This document shows positions 24,906-32,852 of a stretch of DNA of 33,364 nt, in pieces. This stretch comes from Gammaproteobacteria bacterium (GTDB lineage: Bacteria; Pseudomonadota; Gammaproteobacteria; DSM-16500), in assembly GCA_014132595.1 (NCBI GenBank), contig BMAG01000023.1:1-33364 (forward strand), in the 5' to 3' direction. Numbering within the stretch: the stretch's first letter is position 1; the number at the start of each line of letters is the position of its first letter. A program made the position numbers and the translations under genes. The notes beneath the pieces are model-generated. The model had not been told where the DNA came from and did no database searches. It saw nothing but the letters and a program-made list of their open reading frames with translations.

Positions 24906-25363
24906 GCCGCAGGATCCTTGGGAGGCCCAATCTGCCCGCGCCACCATTCTTGGACTGTACAGCCTAATTTCCGGTGCTTAATTTGAAAGTGCCAAAAATC
25001 AAAACGAAATGCGTGGGCACCGAATAATAAGGTCACCGACATGGCGAGCACCCATCCCGAAAAGGTGCCAAATTCAAATAGATAATAGAAACCCACTAAA
25101 AAAGTAAGGAGACTTAAAGCTAAAAAAAATAATGCATAAGCTTTGTAACGTTTGGCATTTTCCTGTATCTCAGCTTCCGAGACATTGAGACGTTTTAAAG
25201 CTTGCTCAAATGTTTCTGTGCGATGAGCTTCGTCTTTTGTGAAGGTTGTTTTTAAAGTGGAACCAATGACTCTGTTATAAGCCGAGAGCTCATTTAATCC
25301 TAACCAGGCGGCCGGATTAAAAAATGTCTTTCGTGAGATTTTAAATACATCTTTGATTGCCAT
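24902..25363 (-). CDS. icmV: Dot/Icm membrane protein IcmV
   Basis: The protein is 153 residues from the ATG at 25363 (151 in Legionella). It has a soluble N-terminal half and two adjacent membrane helices (about residues 70-115), then a short basic tail. IcmV is an inner-membrane component of the type IVB system whose exact function is unknown. Identification rests mainly on context (immediately upstream of and overlapping dotA, divergent from icmW), size and topology. A GTG at 25372 could add three residues. It shares a 131-bp divergent promoter region with icmW. Confidence 0.85.
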   Translation of the reverse strand: MAIKDVFKISRKTFFNPAAWLGLNELSAYNRVIGSTLKTTFTKDEAHRTETFEQALKRLNVSEAEIQENAKRYKAYALFFLALSLLTFLVGFYYLFEFGTFSGWVLAMSVTLLFGAHAFRFDFWHFQIKHRKLGCTVQEWWRGQIGPPKDPAA

Positions 25364-25440
25364 AGCAGACACTACCCACGGTTACACCTACTCTCGTTAC
25401 CTTAGCATCCGCCTATTAAAAAAACAACTCTCGTAATAAA

Positions 25441-25469
25441 TTGAATGTGGCGCATGAGTAAGTTAGTAT
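25441..25469 (+). promoter_or_regulatory. Predicted sigma70 promoter of icmW-icmX
   Basis: TTGAAT at 25441-25446 and TAGTAT at 25464-25469 are separated by 17 bp. A start near 25476 leaves about 19 nt before the icmW ATG at 25495, with AAGGA in between. This also excludes the upstream ATG at 25468, which lies in the -10 box. Confidence 0.5.
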
Positions 25470-25494
25470 GTGTTATAAAAGGAATGCAAGATAT

Positions 25495-25944
25495 ATGCCA
25501 AATCTAGACTTACATGCCTCCCATGAATTTTGGAAAAATTACGAAGATCCGATGATTTTTCGGGTCATCTCTTTTATGGAAAGCGTTGAAAGCTGGACGT
25601 TAGATGGAAACCCTGAGTTAGAAGCCGCCATTAAAGAAATTGGCGATGCCTTAGACAAACTCACGCGTTTTGAGCTTAGCAAAGAAGAACAATTTGTAAC
25701 ACTGTGCGCTCATATCAAAACCTCGCGTATTTTACGTCTTTTACAAGCCATTGATACCATAGATCCAGGCTCTGCTTCTAAAGTGCTCATGTATGCGGAA
25801 GAGAACAACACACCCGATAATTTATTAGCCGGACTTTTTTTACGCCGCAATATTGTCTTCGAACGATTACGTCTGTTAGCACGTGTGTTTACACCTCAAC
25901 GGTTTGACTTGGTCTTAAAAGCACTGGAGCAGGAAAATGTGTAA
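25495..25944 (+). CDS. icmW: Dot/Icm secretion adaptor IcmW
   Basis: The 149-residue cytosolic protein matches Legionella IcmW in length and in long conserved stretches: DPMIFRVISFMESVESWTLD near 19-38, RLLQAIDTIDPGSASKVL near 82-99, and RRNIVFERLRLLARVF near 118-133. IcmW forms a heterodimer with IcmS and acts as adaptor for effectors lacking a strong C-terminal signal. I chose the ATG at 25495; upstream codons are not conserved and lie in the promoter. The stop overlaps the next gene by 8 bp. IcmS is encoded in the same island, so the whole adaptor pair is present. Confidence 0.95.
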   Translation: MPNLDLHASHEFWKNYEDPMIFRVISFMESVESWTLDGNPELEAAIKEIGDALDKLTRFELSKEEQFVTLCAHIKTSRILRLLQAIDTIDPGSASKVLMYAEENNTPDNLLAGLFLRRNIVFERLRLLARVFTPQRFDLVLKALEQENV

Positions 25945-26305
25945 AATTCGATTAATATCTATTGCATTGCTCACAATAACTTACTTAACCACAGCGGTTA
26001 GCCAGCCCCCAGCACCGAAAACAGAAGCACCGGTCTTGCCTATCTTATCACCCGACGAATTTAAACAAACAGTCAAGCAGCTGAATGACAAAACACAACA
26101 GCAGCTTGATGCGACCCTTGCCAGTTTATTAGGCAGCAGCCAATCCATGAATGGAGGTTCTGGAATGAGCCATTCATCAGCACCTGCGTCAGCTCCTGCA
26201 AAACTTACACCATCAGAGCCAGAGACACCTGCGGCCACCTCCTCCCCGACAACGCCTACAACGACCGCACCGGTAAGCCAAGGGTTTAATCCATATGCAA
26301 ATTAA
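25937..26305 (+). CDS. Small secreted Pro/Thr/Ser-rich protein in the icmW-icmX operon
   Basis: I do not recognise this 122-residue protein. It has an N-terminal signal peptide (about residues 1-22), a short helical segment with LSPDEFKQTVKQLNDKTQQQ near 37-56, and a long disordered tail of Pro, Thr, Ser and Ala ending QGFNPYAN. It overlaps icmW by 8 bp and is followed by icmX 20 bp later with its own ribosome site, so it belongs to this operon and should be exported to the periplasm. The classical Legionella order is icmW then icmX. It may be a lineage-specific accessory of the type IVB apparatus, or a detached N-terminal part of a longer IcmX. Confidence 0.75.
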   Translation: MCKIRLISIALLTITYLTTAVSQPPAPKTEAPVLPILSPDEFKQTVKQLNDKTQQQLDATLASLLGSSQSMNGGSGMSHSSAPASAPAKLTPSEPETPAATSSPTTPTTTAPVSQGFNPYAN

Positions 26306-26325
26306 ATTGTGAAGGAATAGTCACT

Positions 26326-27240
26326 ATGTTAGGACATCGCATTAAAAAAAATATTTCTCTTTCTATCGCATCTGTTGCATTCATTTTGACAACTCCCACT
26401 TTCGCACAAACAACAGAGACAACGACAACCGCCTCTACCTCCACAGGAACTCAGGAACCCAGTAAATCAGAAGGTTATCTCAAGGAAATTAGAGATATTT
26501 TGTTGCTTAACATTAATAAATTACCCGTTTATTTAAATCAGCTCACCAAAATGTCGCTGAGTTGGTTAACACCTGATGATTCTAGCTCAACCGCCAAGTT
26601 ACAAAATAGTTTCACGATGCTTGCAAATGAAAGAATACAAAATGCAAAAACACACAATGAATCTCAAACACAATTCTTGAATGCCTTTTTAGGCAGAACA
26701 GCACCCAAAAATGTATCGGAAATTACTTATCAAACTTTATTTAATCCTCCGCCTCCGCCAACGGCAGCTAATCCAACTCAAAATGAATACGCAAGTTTCA
26801 TGTATACCATGAATGCATCGGGTCTTAATATCCAGCATGCGCCTCCCCAAACTTTCTGGAATGAAACAACACCTGCTGTCATACTCTACAAAAATTATTA
26901 TTATACAACTGCTGCCGTACAAACTTATAACGGCTATATTTTAAGTGAACTTTTTGCCAATGCTAAAAATGAAAATAAAGTTAAAAAAACGCAAGATTCA
27001 CTCATTCAACAAGCGAGCAGTTCTGACTGGTTTACACAAATCGCATCAGAAAATATCGGTGTTGTGTTACGTCAAATCTTGCTTTATAACTCGCAAACGT
27101 ATGTGCTCTTAACACAGATGCAGCAAACGCAGCAAAAATTATTAGAAGCACAAGTGATGAATAATGCGTTATTGATTGCTGTCAATCAGGAAGCAGAAAA
27201 TCGGCTTTATAGCAAGGCGGCTGGGATGAAACCTGTATAA
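26326..27240 (+). CDS. icmX: Dot/Icm secretion protein IcmX
   Basis: The 304-residue protein has a signal peptide cut near residue 28 (PTFAQ), a Thr/Ser-rich linker, and a C-terminal helical region with WFTQIASENIGVVLRQILLY near 237-256 and VLLTQMQQTQQKLLEAQ near 263-279, which resembles the IcmX C-terminus. IcmX is a periplasmic protein needed for type IVB function. Legionella IcmX is about 466 residues, so this version is shorter. A PPPPPTAA run lies near residue 143. AAGGA precedes the ATG. Identity is supported by position downstream of icmW and by the C-terminal similarity. Confidence 0.85.
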   Translation: MLGHRIKKNISLSIASVAFILTTPTFAQTTETTTTASTSTGTQEPSKSEGYLKEIRDILLLNINKLPVYLNQLTKMSLSWLTPDDSSSTAKLQNSFTMLANERIQNAKTHNESQTQFLNAFLGRTAPKNVSEITYQTLFNPPPPPTAANPTQNEYASFMYTMNASGLNIQHAPPQTFWNETTPAVILYKNYYYTTAAVQTYNGYILSELFANAKNENKVKKTQDSLIQQASSSDWFTQIASENIGVVLRQILLYNSQTYVLLTQMQQTQQKLLEAQVMNNALLIAVNQEAENRLYSKAAGMKPV

Positions 27241-27291
27241 CGGTTTAGCTTAATAGCAATAACGGGTCACCCAACAACGAGGTAATTAACT

Positions 27292-27564
27292 ATGAAATCC
27301 TATGGTACATTTGATTTAACTTCAGGAGAAGAAAAAACAGCCTCGCCATCCAGCTTATATGGTTTTTTTAAAACAACCGCGGATGCCGCGAAATTAGTAA
27401 CACCCGTCACAGGGGCTACCGCTGCCTATGGTTTATTAAATTTCTTTAGCTATGAGAATATTAAAGAAACTGCGCAAATCTTTAAAGAAACGGTTATCGC
27501 CGACATATTTGGCGACGTCATTCAAGAGCCTGATCAGATAAAAAGCGCTGAGTGTAAACGATAA
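27292..27564 (+). CDS. Small hypothetical protein downstream of icmX
   Basis: I do not recognise this 90-residue protein. It has no signal peptide; a hydrophobic stretch with TPVTGATAAYGLLNFFSY near residues 37-54 may be a short amphipathic or membrane-associated helix, and the C-terminal third is acidic. GAGGT lies 9 bp upstream of the ATG, which supports a real gene. It is 51 bp after icmX on the same strand and ends 3 bp before the convergent yicC stop. Cotranscription with icmWX is likely; a role as accessory or substrate of the secretion system is speculation. Confidence 0.65.
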   Translation: MKSYGTFDLTSGEEKTASPSSLYGFFKTTADAAKLVTPVTGATAAYGLLNFFSYENIKETAQIFKETVIADIFGDVIQEPDQIKSAECKR

Positions 27565-27567
27565 ATC

Positions 27568-28434
27568 TCATTCTACATTTTGCACTTGCTCGCGAACCTG
27601 CTCAATTAACACTTTTAATTCGACAGATGCTCTGGTGGTATCGACATCGGTTGATTTTGCACCTAAGGTATTGGCTTCTCGGTGCAATTCCTGCATTAAA
27701 AAATCAAGCCGTCTACCTGAGACGCCGCCGTGTTTTAAAATGCGCCGGACTTCGGAAACATGCGAATCAATACGATCTAACTCTTCCATCACATCTGTTT
27801 TCTGCGCAAATAATACAATTTCTTGCTCAAGTCTATCGGCATCCAGCTCAAGCTTTGCATCACTGAATCGTGAGATCAAACGTTCGCGTTGGTAGCTTAA
27901 AATTTCGGGTAAATGTTTTCGAACTTTTGTCACTTCCACTTTCATCTGTTCCAAGCGTTGTAAAAATAATTGCTTTAATTCATCACCCTCACGCGCTCTT
28001 GCTGCCACCAAATCTTGCAATGCTTTATCAAGCAGTTTGATGACATGATCCTGAACCGTTTCCAAATCAATTTCTGCCATGTGGAAAATACCAGGCCAGT
28101 TTAAAATATCCATGACATTCGTGGGTGCAACCGATTTAAATTTTTTCGAAATTAATTCGCTCGCCTGACACAATTGATCGACCAGCGAATGATTAATCGT
28201 CATACCCAAACTCGAAGCATCGTTCGCCTGAAACCGTAAGTGACATTCAATTTTCCCCCGTTTGATATAATGGCGAATACATTCACGCATCGGTGCTTCC
28301 AGCGCATGCAGAGCTTCTGGCAAGCGTAATACCATTTCAAGATAACGATGATTAATTGACCGTAGCTCACAGACTGCACTACCCCAATCGCCTTGTTCTT
28401 GCGTCCTTGAAAAAGCAGTCATACTTTGGATCAT
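27568..28434 (-). CDS. yicC: YicC family protein
   Basis: The 288-residue cytosolic protein matches E. coli YicC in length (287). The N-terminus has MIQSMTAFSRT followed by ELRSINHRYLEM near 24-35, the middle holds coiled helices with LISRFSDAKLELDADRLEQE near 185-205, and the C-terminus has GRRLDFLMQELHREANTLGAKS near 235-258. All are diagnostic for the YicC/DUF1732 family, reported as a metal-dependent endoribonuclease. An AAGGAT site precedes the ATG. It diverges from rph, as in E. coli. Confidence 0.92.
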   Translation of the reverse strand: MIQSMTAFSRTQEQGDWGSAVCELRSINHRYLEMVLRLPEALHALEAPMRECIRHYIKRGKIECHLRFQANDASSLGMTINHSLVDQLCQASELISKKFKSVAPTNVMDILNWPGIFHMAEIDLETVQDHVIKLLDKALQDLVAARAREGDELKQLFLQRLEQMKVEVTKVRKHLPEILSYQRERLISRFSDAKLELDADRLEQEIVLFAQKTDVMEELDRIDSHVSEVRRILKHGGVSGRRLDFLMQELHREANTLGAKSTDVDTTRASVELKVLIEQVREQVQNVE

Positions 28435-28468
28435 ATTTTATCCTTTTTATCTGAGGCTTTCGTTCTTA

Positions 28469-28485
28469 ATTATAACGTCTATAAT
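28469..28485. promoter_or_regulatory. Back-to-back -10 boxes for yicC and rph
   Basis: A TATAAT on the minus strand (28469-28474) and a TATAAT on the plus strand (28480-28485) lie 5 bp apart. Neither has a good -35 box. The two promoters would overlap, so use of one may hinder the other. Confidence 0.4.
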
Positions 28486-28520
28486 GTTCGCCCTGCCATC
28501 TATTTAAAGAGAGAACTTTC

Positions 28521-29240
28521 ATGCGCACTGATCAAAGAGAAAATAATCAACATCGTGTAGTCCGTTTTACTCGGCATTATACAAAACATGCGGAAGGCTC
28601 CGTGCTTGTTGAGTTTGGAGATACAAAAGTGATTTGCACGGCAAGCATTACACCGGGCGTGCCTATTTTTTTAAAAGGTTCCGGCAAAGGCTGGCTCACA
28701 GCGGAATACAGCATGTTGCCGCGGGCGACTCATGAGCGCGTACAACGAGAGGCGGCAAAAGGTAAACAAAGTGGCCGCACCCAAGAAATACAACGTTTGA
28801 TCGCCCGATCTCTTCGTGCGGCTGTCAATCTTAATGCGCTGGGTGAAAATACAATTACGATTGATTGTGATGTCATTCAAGCTGATGGCGGTACACGAAC
28901 GGCTTCTATCACCGGCGGCTGCATTGCATTGTATGATGCGGTTCAGGTTTTAAAGCAGAAAACAAAGTTAAAATCAGATCCTTTTAAGCAATTTGTGGCA
29001 TCTTTATCGGTGGGGATTGTAAATGGAGCACCTGTCTTGGATTTAGACTATATCGAAGATTCGAGTGCGGCGACGGATATGAATGTGGTGATGACAGAGC
29101 AGGGTGGTTTTATTGAGGTACAGGGGACCGCTGAAAAAGATCCTTTTAGTCAGGAGGAGTTGGATCAATTGTTAATATTGGCAAAATCGGGGATTCAGCG
29201 GTTAATAAATGAGCAAAAAATGAGCTTGGGGTTAATATAA
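28521..29240 (+). CDS. rph: Ribonuclease PH
   Basis: The 239-residue protein has the RNase PH signature: [20 protein letters not shown] at the start, [17 protein letters not shown] near 26-42, [29 protein letters not shown] near 67-95, and [19 protein letters not shown] near 115-133. It is a phosphorolytic 3'-5' exoribonuclease that trims tRNA and other RNAs in the cytosol. Length and the conserved catalytic aspartate region are intact. A GAGAGAA site precedes the ATG. It diverges from yicC. Confidence 0.95.
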   Translation: MRTDQRENNQHRVVRFTRHYTKHAEGSVLVEFGDTKVICTASITPGVPIFLKGSGKGWLTAEYSMLPRATHERVQREAAKGKQSGRTQEIQRLIARSLRAAVNLNALGENTITIDCDVIQADGGTRTASITGGCIALYDAVQVLKQKTKLKSDPFKQFVASLSVGIVNGAPVLDLDYIEDSSAATDMNVVMTEQGGFIEVQGTAEKDPFSQEELDQLLILAKSGIQRLINEQKMSLGLI

Positions 29241-29368
29241 AACGAAGAGCAATACTTACAAGGCCGCTCGGTATCTGTAATATGCGATCAATACAGCCCT
29301 TTAAGAACAACTCGACCCCAAAACAGAGATTCATCTCAACCATATCTAACCTTCGTCATGGCATTCTT

Positions 29369-29466
29369 CTCTGCCATCATGGTGGACAATGCAATGACGG
29401 CAGAGAATAAACGCCATGATGGCAGAGACAATGCAATGATGATAGAGAATAACGCAATGATAATGG
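29369..29466. repeat. Short inverted and direct repeats downstream of rph
   Basis: A 14-bp inverted repeat (29369-29382 with 29414-29427) has a 31-bp spacer. Overlapping it, about 42 bp beginning GACAATGCAATGA at 29385 is followed by a decayed second copy starting at 29427. The surrounding stretch 29241-29528 has no convincing gene; the open frames across it are low-complexity. The repeated CAATGA words recall the array at 19371-19745, but the sequence is not the same. Confidence 0.55.
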
Positions 29467-29528
29467 TAGCAAATATGTCGATTAACTGTGATTGCGCAGC
29501 GACCACCAGTCTCGTTTTATTTTTAAAT

Positions 29529-30038
29529 TCATGGCTCGTTTTTTCTTGTTGATTCAGGCTGTATTGAATCATCGGATGTTTTTGGTTCAGCAACCTGGAA
29601 TAATCCGAAATGTTCTCGGGCTTTTGATAGAGAAGCCTGATCTAAACGTTTGTGTGCATAAGCCAATGTCATCGGTTCATCACTTAAAACAACCCGGCTT
29701 TTATCACCATCGGCGGCAAGAAACCCTGTGCTGTTTCTTTCTAGCAAATCTTGACGGCTCACATCTTCAAATTGACCATACTCGCTGCATTTTTGACTGA
29801 TAAAATCTAATATTGTTTTCTTCACAATTTCAGTCGCAGGCCGTCCCAGTAAATTGTAATGCAAAATATAAAAAGGCGGAGCTACTTTAATCAGTGATTT
29901 TTGCTGCCCAAACTGATAATGAATAAAATGCACCGATGCTGCAAATTGCGGATCCACTTGTGATTGCACATAGATCTCTGAAAGGGCTTTTTGTAAGCCT
30001 TCTGGACCTTCAGCCATGTAATTTTTTTCCTCACTCAC
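29529..30038 (-). CDS. Hypothetical protein downstream of xthA, behind a PmrA-box-like site
   Basis: I do not recognise this 169-residue protein. It lacks a signal peptide and membrane helices and looks globular and mixed-charge, with HYQFGQQKSLIKVAPPFYILH near 45-65 and RPATEIVKKTILDFISQKC near 66-84. The last 25 residues are polar with several Glu/Asp. The start is either GTG at 30038 (AGGT 7 bp upstream) or ATG at 30017 (GAGG 12 bp upstream). It follows xthA by 65 bp on the same strand, and a direct repeat matching the PmrA box sits in that gap. In Legionella and Coxiella PmrA controls dot/icm genes and effectors, so this gene deserves attention as a candidate member of that regulon. Confidence 0.75.
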   Translation of the reverse strand: MSEEKNYMAEGPEGLQKALSEIYVQSQVDPQFAASVHFIHYQFGQQKSLIKVAPPFYILHYNLLGRPATEIVKKTILDFISQKCSEYGQFEDVSRQDLLERNSTGFLAADGDKSRVVLSDEPMTLAYAHKRLDQASLSKAREHFGLFQVAEPKTSDDSIQPESTRKNEP

Positions 30039-30075
30039 GTGGAGTACCTATTCATAATCAAAAGACGAAACTACC

Positions 30076-30081
30076 ATTGTA
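30076..30081 (-). promoter_or_regulatory. Possible -10 box for the gene at 29529-30038
   Basis: TACAAT on the minus strand lies 10 bp downstream of the PmrA-box-like direct repeat and about 37 bp before the GTG start. No good separate -35 box is present, as expected for an activator-dependent promoter. Confidence 0.35.
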
Positions 30082-30091
30082 TACGACAAAC

Positions 30092-30108
30092 CTTAAGAAA
30101 ATCTTAAT
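30092..30108. promoter_or_regulatory. PmrA-box-like direct repeat
   Basis: On the plus strand the site reads CTTAAG, five bases, CTTAAT, which matches the PmrA box described in Salmonella, (C/T)TTAA(T/G)-N5-(C/T)TTAA(T/G), at every defined position. On the minus strand it reads ATTAAG-N5-CTTAAG, one mismatch. It overlaps the xthA stop codon and lies upstream of the minus-strand gene at 29529-30038. Chance occurrence in AT-rich DNA is possible. Confidence 0.45.
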
Positions 30109-30880
30109 GTTGAAAATCATAATCAATCAATAACGGCGCATGATCTGAAAAACGTTGATCTTTAAAAATGGACACCGATTGAATGGATTTTAATAATCCG
30201 GGGGTTACAACCTGATAATCAATACGCCATCCGACATTTTTAGCCCATGCCTGCCCGCGGTTAGACCACCAGGTAAATTGATCAGGTTCCTGATTGATAT
30301 GCCTAAAAGCATCCGCAAATCCAAATGAACTAAATAACTCATCCATCCAGGCACGCTCTTCCGGCAAAAATCCAGAATTTTTTAGATTTCCTTTCCAATT
30401 TTTGATATCGATTTGACGATGGGCAATATTAAAATCCCCGCACAGAATCACTTCTTTAGATTTTGTGACGAGCGTTTTTAAATAAGCTTCGTATCGTTTT
30501 AGAAAATCAAATTTGACTGTTTGACGAAGTTCACCGCTGGTACCAGATGGAAAATAAACGGAAGCTACACAATAATTAGGAAAATAAATCTCAAGAGAAC
30601 GTCCTTCCTGATCAGCCTGAGGCCAGCCTAATCCTGTCACCACTTCTAACGGTTTTTGTTTCGAATAAATACCCACACCACTGTAGCCTTTTTTTTCGGC
30701 ACAATGAAAATAACTGTGGTAGCCCTCCGGTTGAAATAATTGATCCTGCAAATCCTGATGCTGCGCCCGAAGTTCTTGTACACAAATAATGTCTGCATCT
30801 TGCTGCCGCAACCAGGTAAAAAACCCCTTTTTTGCGGCAGAGCGAATGCCATTTAAATTTAATGTGATAATGCGCGGCAT
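30104..30880 (-). CDS. xthA: Exodeoxyribonuclease III
   Basis: The 258-residue protein is a Mg-dependent AP endonuclease/3' exonuclease of the ExoIII/APE1 family. Visible motifs are ITLNLNGIRSA near 5-15, ICVQELRAQ near 32-40 with the metal-binding glutamate, GYSGVGIYSK near 65-74, LCGDFNIAH near 146-154, and RIDYQVVTP with SDHAPLLIDY near the end, holding the catalytic Asp-His. It repairs abasic sites in DNA. It starts 3 bp after the AsmA-family gene, so the two share a transcript. Confidence 0.94.
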   Translation of the reverse strand: MPRIITLNLNGIRSAAKKGFFTWLRQQDADIICVQELRAQHQDLQDQLFQPEGYHSYFHCAEKKGYSGVGIYSKQKPLEVVTGLGWPQADQEGRSLEIYFPNYCVASVYFPSGTSGELRQTVKFDFLKRYEAYLKTLVTKSKEVILCGDFNIAHRQIDIKNWKGNLKNSGFLPEERAWMDELFSSFGFADAFRHINQEPDQFTWWSNRGQAWAKNVGWRIDYQVVTPGLLKSIQSVSIFKDQRFSDHAPLLIDYDFQH

Positions 30881-30883
30881 GAA

Positions 30884-32752
30884 TTAATGACCCAATAAAT
30901 TCTGAAACAATTCCTGGGCCTTGCCTTGCACTTGTTGTTTCAATTGATCTTGTGCCTTGTTTTCTATTTTTTTGATTTGCTGCTCTGCAACTGCTTTCAC
31001 AAGCACACCTGTATCCAGTCGAATAGAAGGATCTTTGAGGTTACCCGCGATATTGATGGGTATCGGCATGCCATAGAGATTACCCCAATCATTTTTTTGA
31101 TCCTGAGTTGCTTGCAGCAGCACAGTCTGCAAATGATAATCGATTTTTTGATTCACTAAATCAATGGTGCCTTTTCCATTGGTTTTAAATCGAGGTGCAG
31201 TTAATAACAGATCATCACTCACTATCACACCATCACGGAAAACGAGATTGCCGGTTAAGCTGTCAAATGTCGTTTGCTTCGTGTTTTGTGTGGTCAATGC
31301 TTTTTGTTTTAAGACAGAATAAGCAGTATCCATTAAATAACCGATATCGAGTCCTTCAAGAACACCTTGTTTGCAATTGATCTGGCCTGTGCCATTTAAG
31401 TTTTTAACAACGGCCTGCGGGTCATTACCAGAGGTTGTCAGCTGTAATCCAATATTAGCAATGCCTTTTAATTTCAACTTTTGGTTAGGCGCAAGATCCG
31501 CTAATAAGGGCTCAAGCTGCACATTAGATAATTGTTCCTGAACTGCAATCTGAGGTGAGTTACCCGTCAAATTCATTTTGACATTGGACTGCAAAGATCC
31601 TTGATAGATATTCGCAGTAATGGGAGCCATTTCTAAAACGCCAATTTGATAACGTACCGGTATCACAAGATGCGTTAATTTTACATGGTTAGCTTCAACC
31701 GTATCCAGGTTAAATTTACCTTGTGCATTGACTGCATTTGCGGCTGCGGAAAAATCAATCTCACCGCTTAAATTATTTAATGCTTGAATATTTGCAACAT
31801 CCTGACCCGTCGATTGTAAAAAAGCTCTGACATCAAAGGGCTGAATTTGAAAATGTCCTGTCGTATGCGGATTTGTAGTTAAGTTAGCAACGCCAATTTT
31901 ACCTGTGAAATTAAGTTGATCGAATTGACCCGAAAAACGTGTCCATTGCAGTGTTTGCTGCTGTAAATCAGCGATCACATCGCCTTTCAATTGGCCATTA
32001 TATTTTTTATTGTCTTGTTGCAGCTTTATTTTCAATATTAAATCACGGAAAGAAAAAACTTGCTGGCTCATGCTCAACGAAACATTGCTGGTGATGCTCA
32101 TATGTCCTGAGAGAGCAGGCATTTTATTTACAAAATTAAAATCGCATGAAACAGAAAAAGGACTTAAAAAGCTGATGTTTTTAGCGGTCAGGTTCAGTTT
32201 TTCAATGCTCATGAATTGTTTTTTCTGTTGATCTGTCCAGTTAATCTCTGCATTCGTCACATCAATTCCAGCAATCAAGAAACCTTCTGAGAACTGCTGC
32301 ATCCTACGATTATCAGAGCGATTTGCAGATGTTGCATTCGCAGCCATCGCTAATGGCTGAAATTGCCAATTGTTTTTGCCATTGGCATCTTTAATCAGAT
32401 TTATTTTTAATCCGTCAAGTGCAATCCCACTGGATTCAATTTTCTTATTCAATAACGGTAATAATTTGACGCCGATAGTTGCATGCTGCATTTCAGCAAA
32501 TATTTTTTGATCAAAGCCCGCGGGATTATTTAATAGGATATGACCTGTTTTGATCCCAAAATAAGGAAAGAGTGACCATGATAAATCGCCTTCAATCATT
32601 AACTGACGGCCGGTATATTTCATCACCTGGCCTGCGATCAGCGGCTTAAAACGGTTAGGGTTGACAAAGGTGACAAGACAGACTGCCGTCAGAATGAATA
32701 ACAACACTAAAATACTGACGATTGCCCCTAGCCATTTTATCGATTTTCTCAT
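30884..32752 (-). CDS. AsmA family protein
   Basis: From the ATG at 32752 (GGAGG 6 bp upstream) the protein is 622 residues. It has one N-terminal membrane anchor (about residues 6-30), the AsmA N-terminal signature with NPNRFKPLIAGQVMKYTGRQL near 32-52, and a long beta-rich periplasmic part ending in a C-terminal domain with LNGTGQINCKQGVLEGLDIGYL near 440-465. AsmA-like proteins are thought to bridge the inner and outer membranes and help phospholipid transport and outer-membrane assembly. A longer frame upstream reads through the tRNA-Gly gene and is not coding. It leads the asmA-xthA unit and lies 29 bp after the tRNA. Confidence 0.88.
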   Translation of the reverse strand: MRKSIKWLGAIVSILVLLFILTAVCLVTFVNPNRFKPLIAGQVMKYTGRQLMIEGDLSWSLFPYFGIKTGHILLNNPAGFDQKIFAEMQHATIGVKLLPLLNKKIESSGIALDGLKINLIKDANGKNNWQFQPLAMAANATSANRSDNRRMQQFSEGFLIAGIDVTNAEINWTDQQKKQFMSIEKLNLTAKNISFLSPFSVSCDFNFVNKMPALSGHMSITSNVSLSMSQQVFSFRDLILKIKLQQDNKKYNGQLKGDVIADLQQQTLQWTRFSGQFDQLNFTGKIGVANLTTNPHTTGHFQIQPFDVRAFLQSTGQDVANIQALNNLSGEIDFSAAANAVNAQGKFNLDTVEANHVKLTHLVIPVRYQIGVLEMAPITANIYQGSLQSNVKMNLTGNSPQIAVQEQLSNVQLEPLLADLAPNQKLKLKGIANIGLQLTTSGNDPQAVVKNLNGTGQINCKQGVLEGLDIGYLMDTAYSVLKQKALTTQNTKQTTFDSLTGNLVFRDGVIVSDDLLLTAPRFKTNGKGTIDLVNQKIDYHLQTVLLQATQDQKNDWGNLYGMPIPINIAGNLKDPSIRLDTGVLVKAVAEQQIKKIENKAQDQLKQQVQGKAQELFQNLLGH

Positions 32753-32781
32753 ATGCTGCCTCCATTTCGGATCATTTAATG

Positions 32782-32852
32782 AGCGGGTGATGGGAATCGA
32801 ACCCACGCTAAGAGCTTGGGAAGCTCCCGTTCTACCATTGAACTACACCCGC
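32782..32852 (-). tRNA. tRNA-Gly (anticodon CCC)
   Basis: The 71-nt minus-strand sequence folds as a tRNA: acceptor stem GCGGGTG with CACCCGC, D-arm GTTCAATGGTAGAAC, anticodon stem GGAGC/GCTCT enclosing loop TTCCCAA, and T-arm GTGGGTTCGATTCCCAT. The anticodon CCC reads GGG glycine codons, and the sequence closely resembles E. coli glyU. The 3' CCA is not encoded, so CCA addition is needed. It lies just upstream of the asmA-like gene on the same strand. Confidence 0.95.

Noticed and set aside
32753-32806. Extended N-terminus of the AsmA protein
   Set aside because: The added residues (MGSIPITRS) are encoded by the tRNA 3' half; the ATG at 32752 has a strong GGAGG site and starts the membrane anchor.
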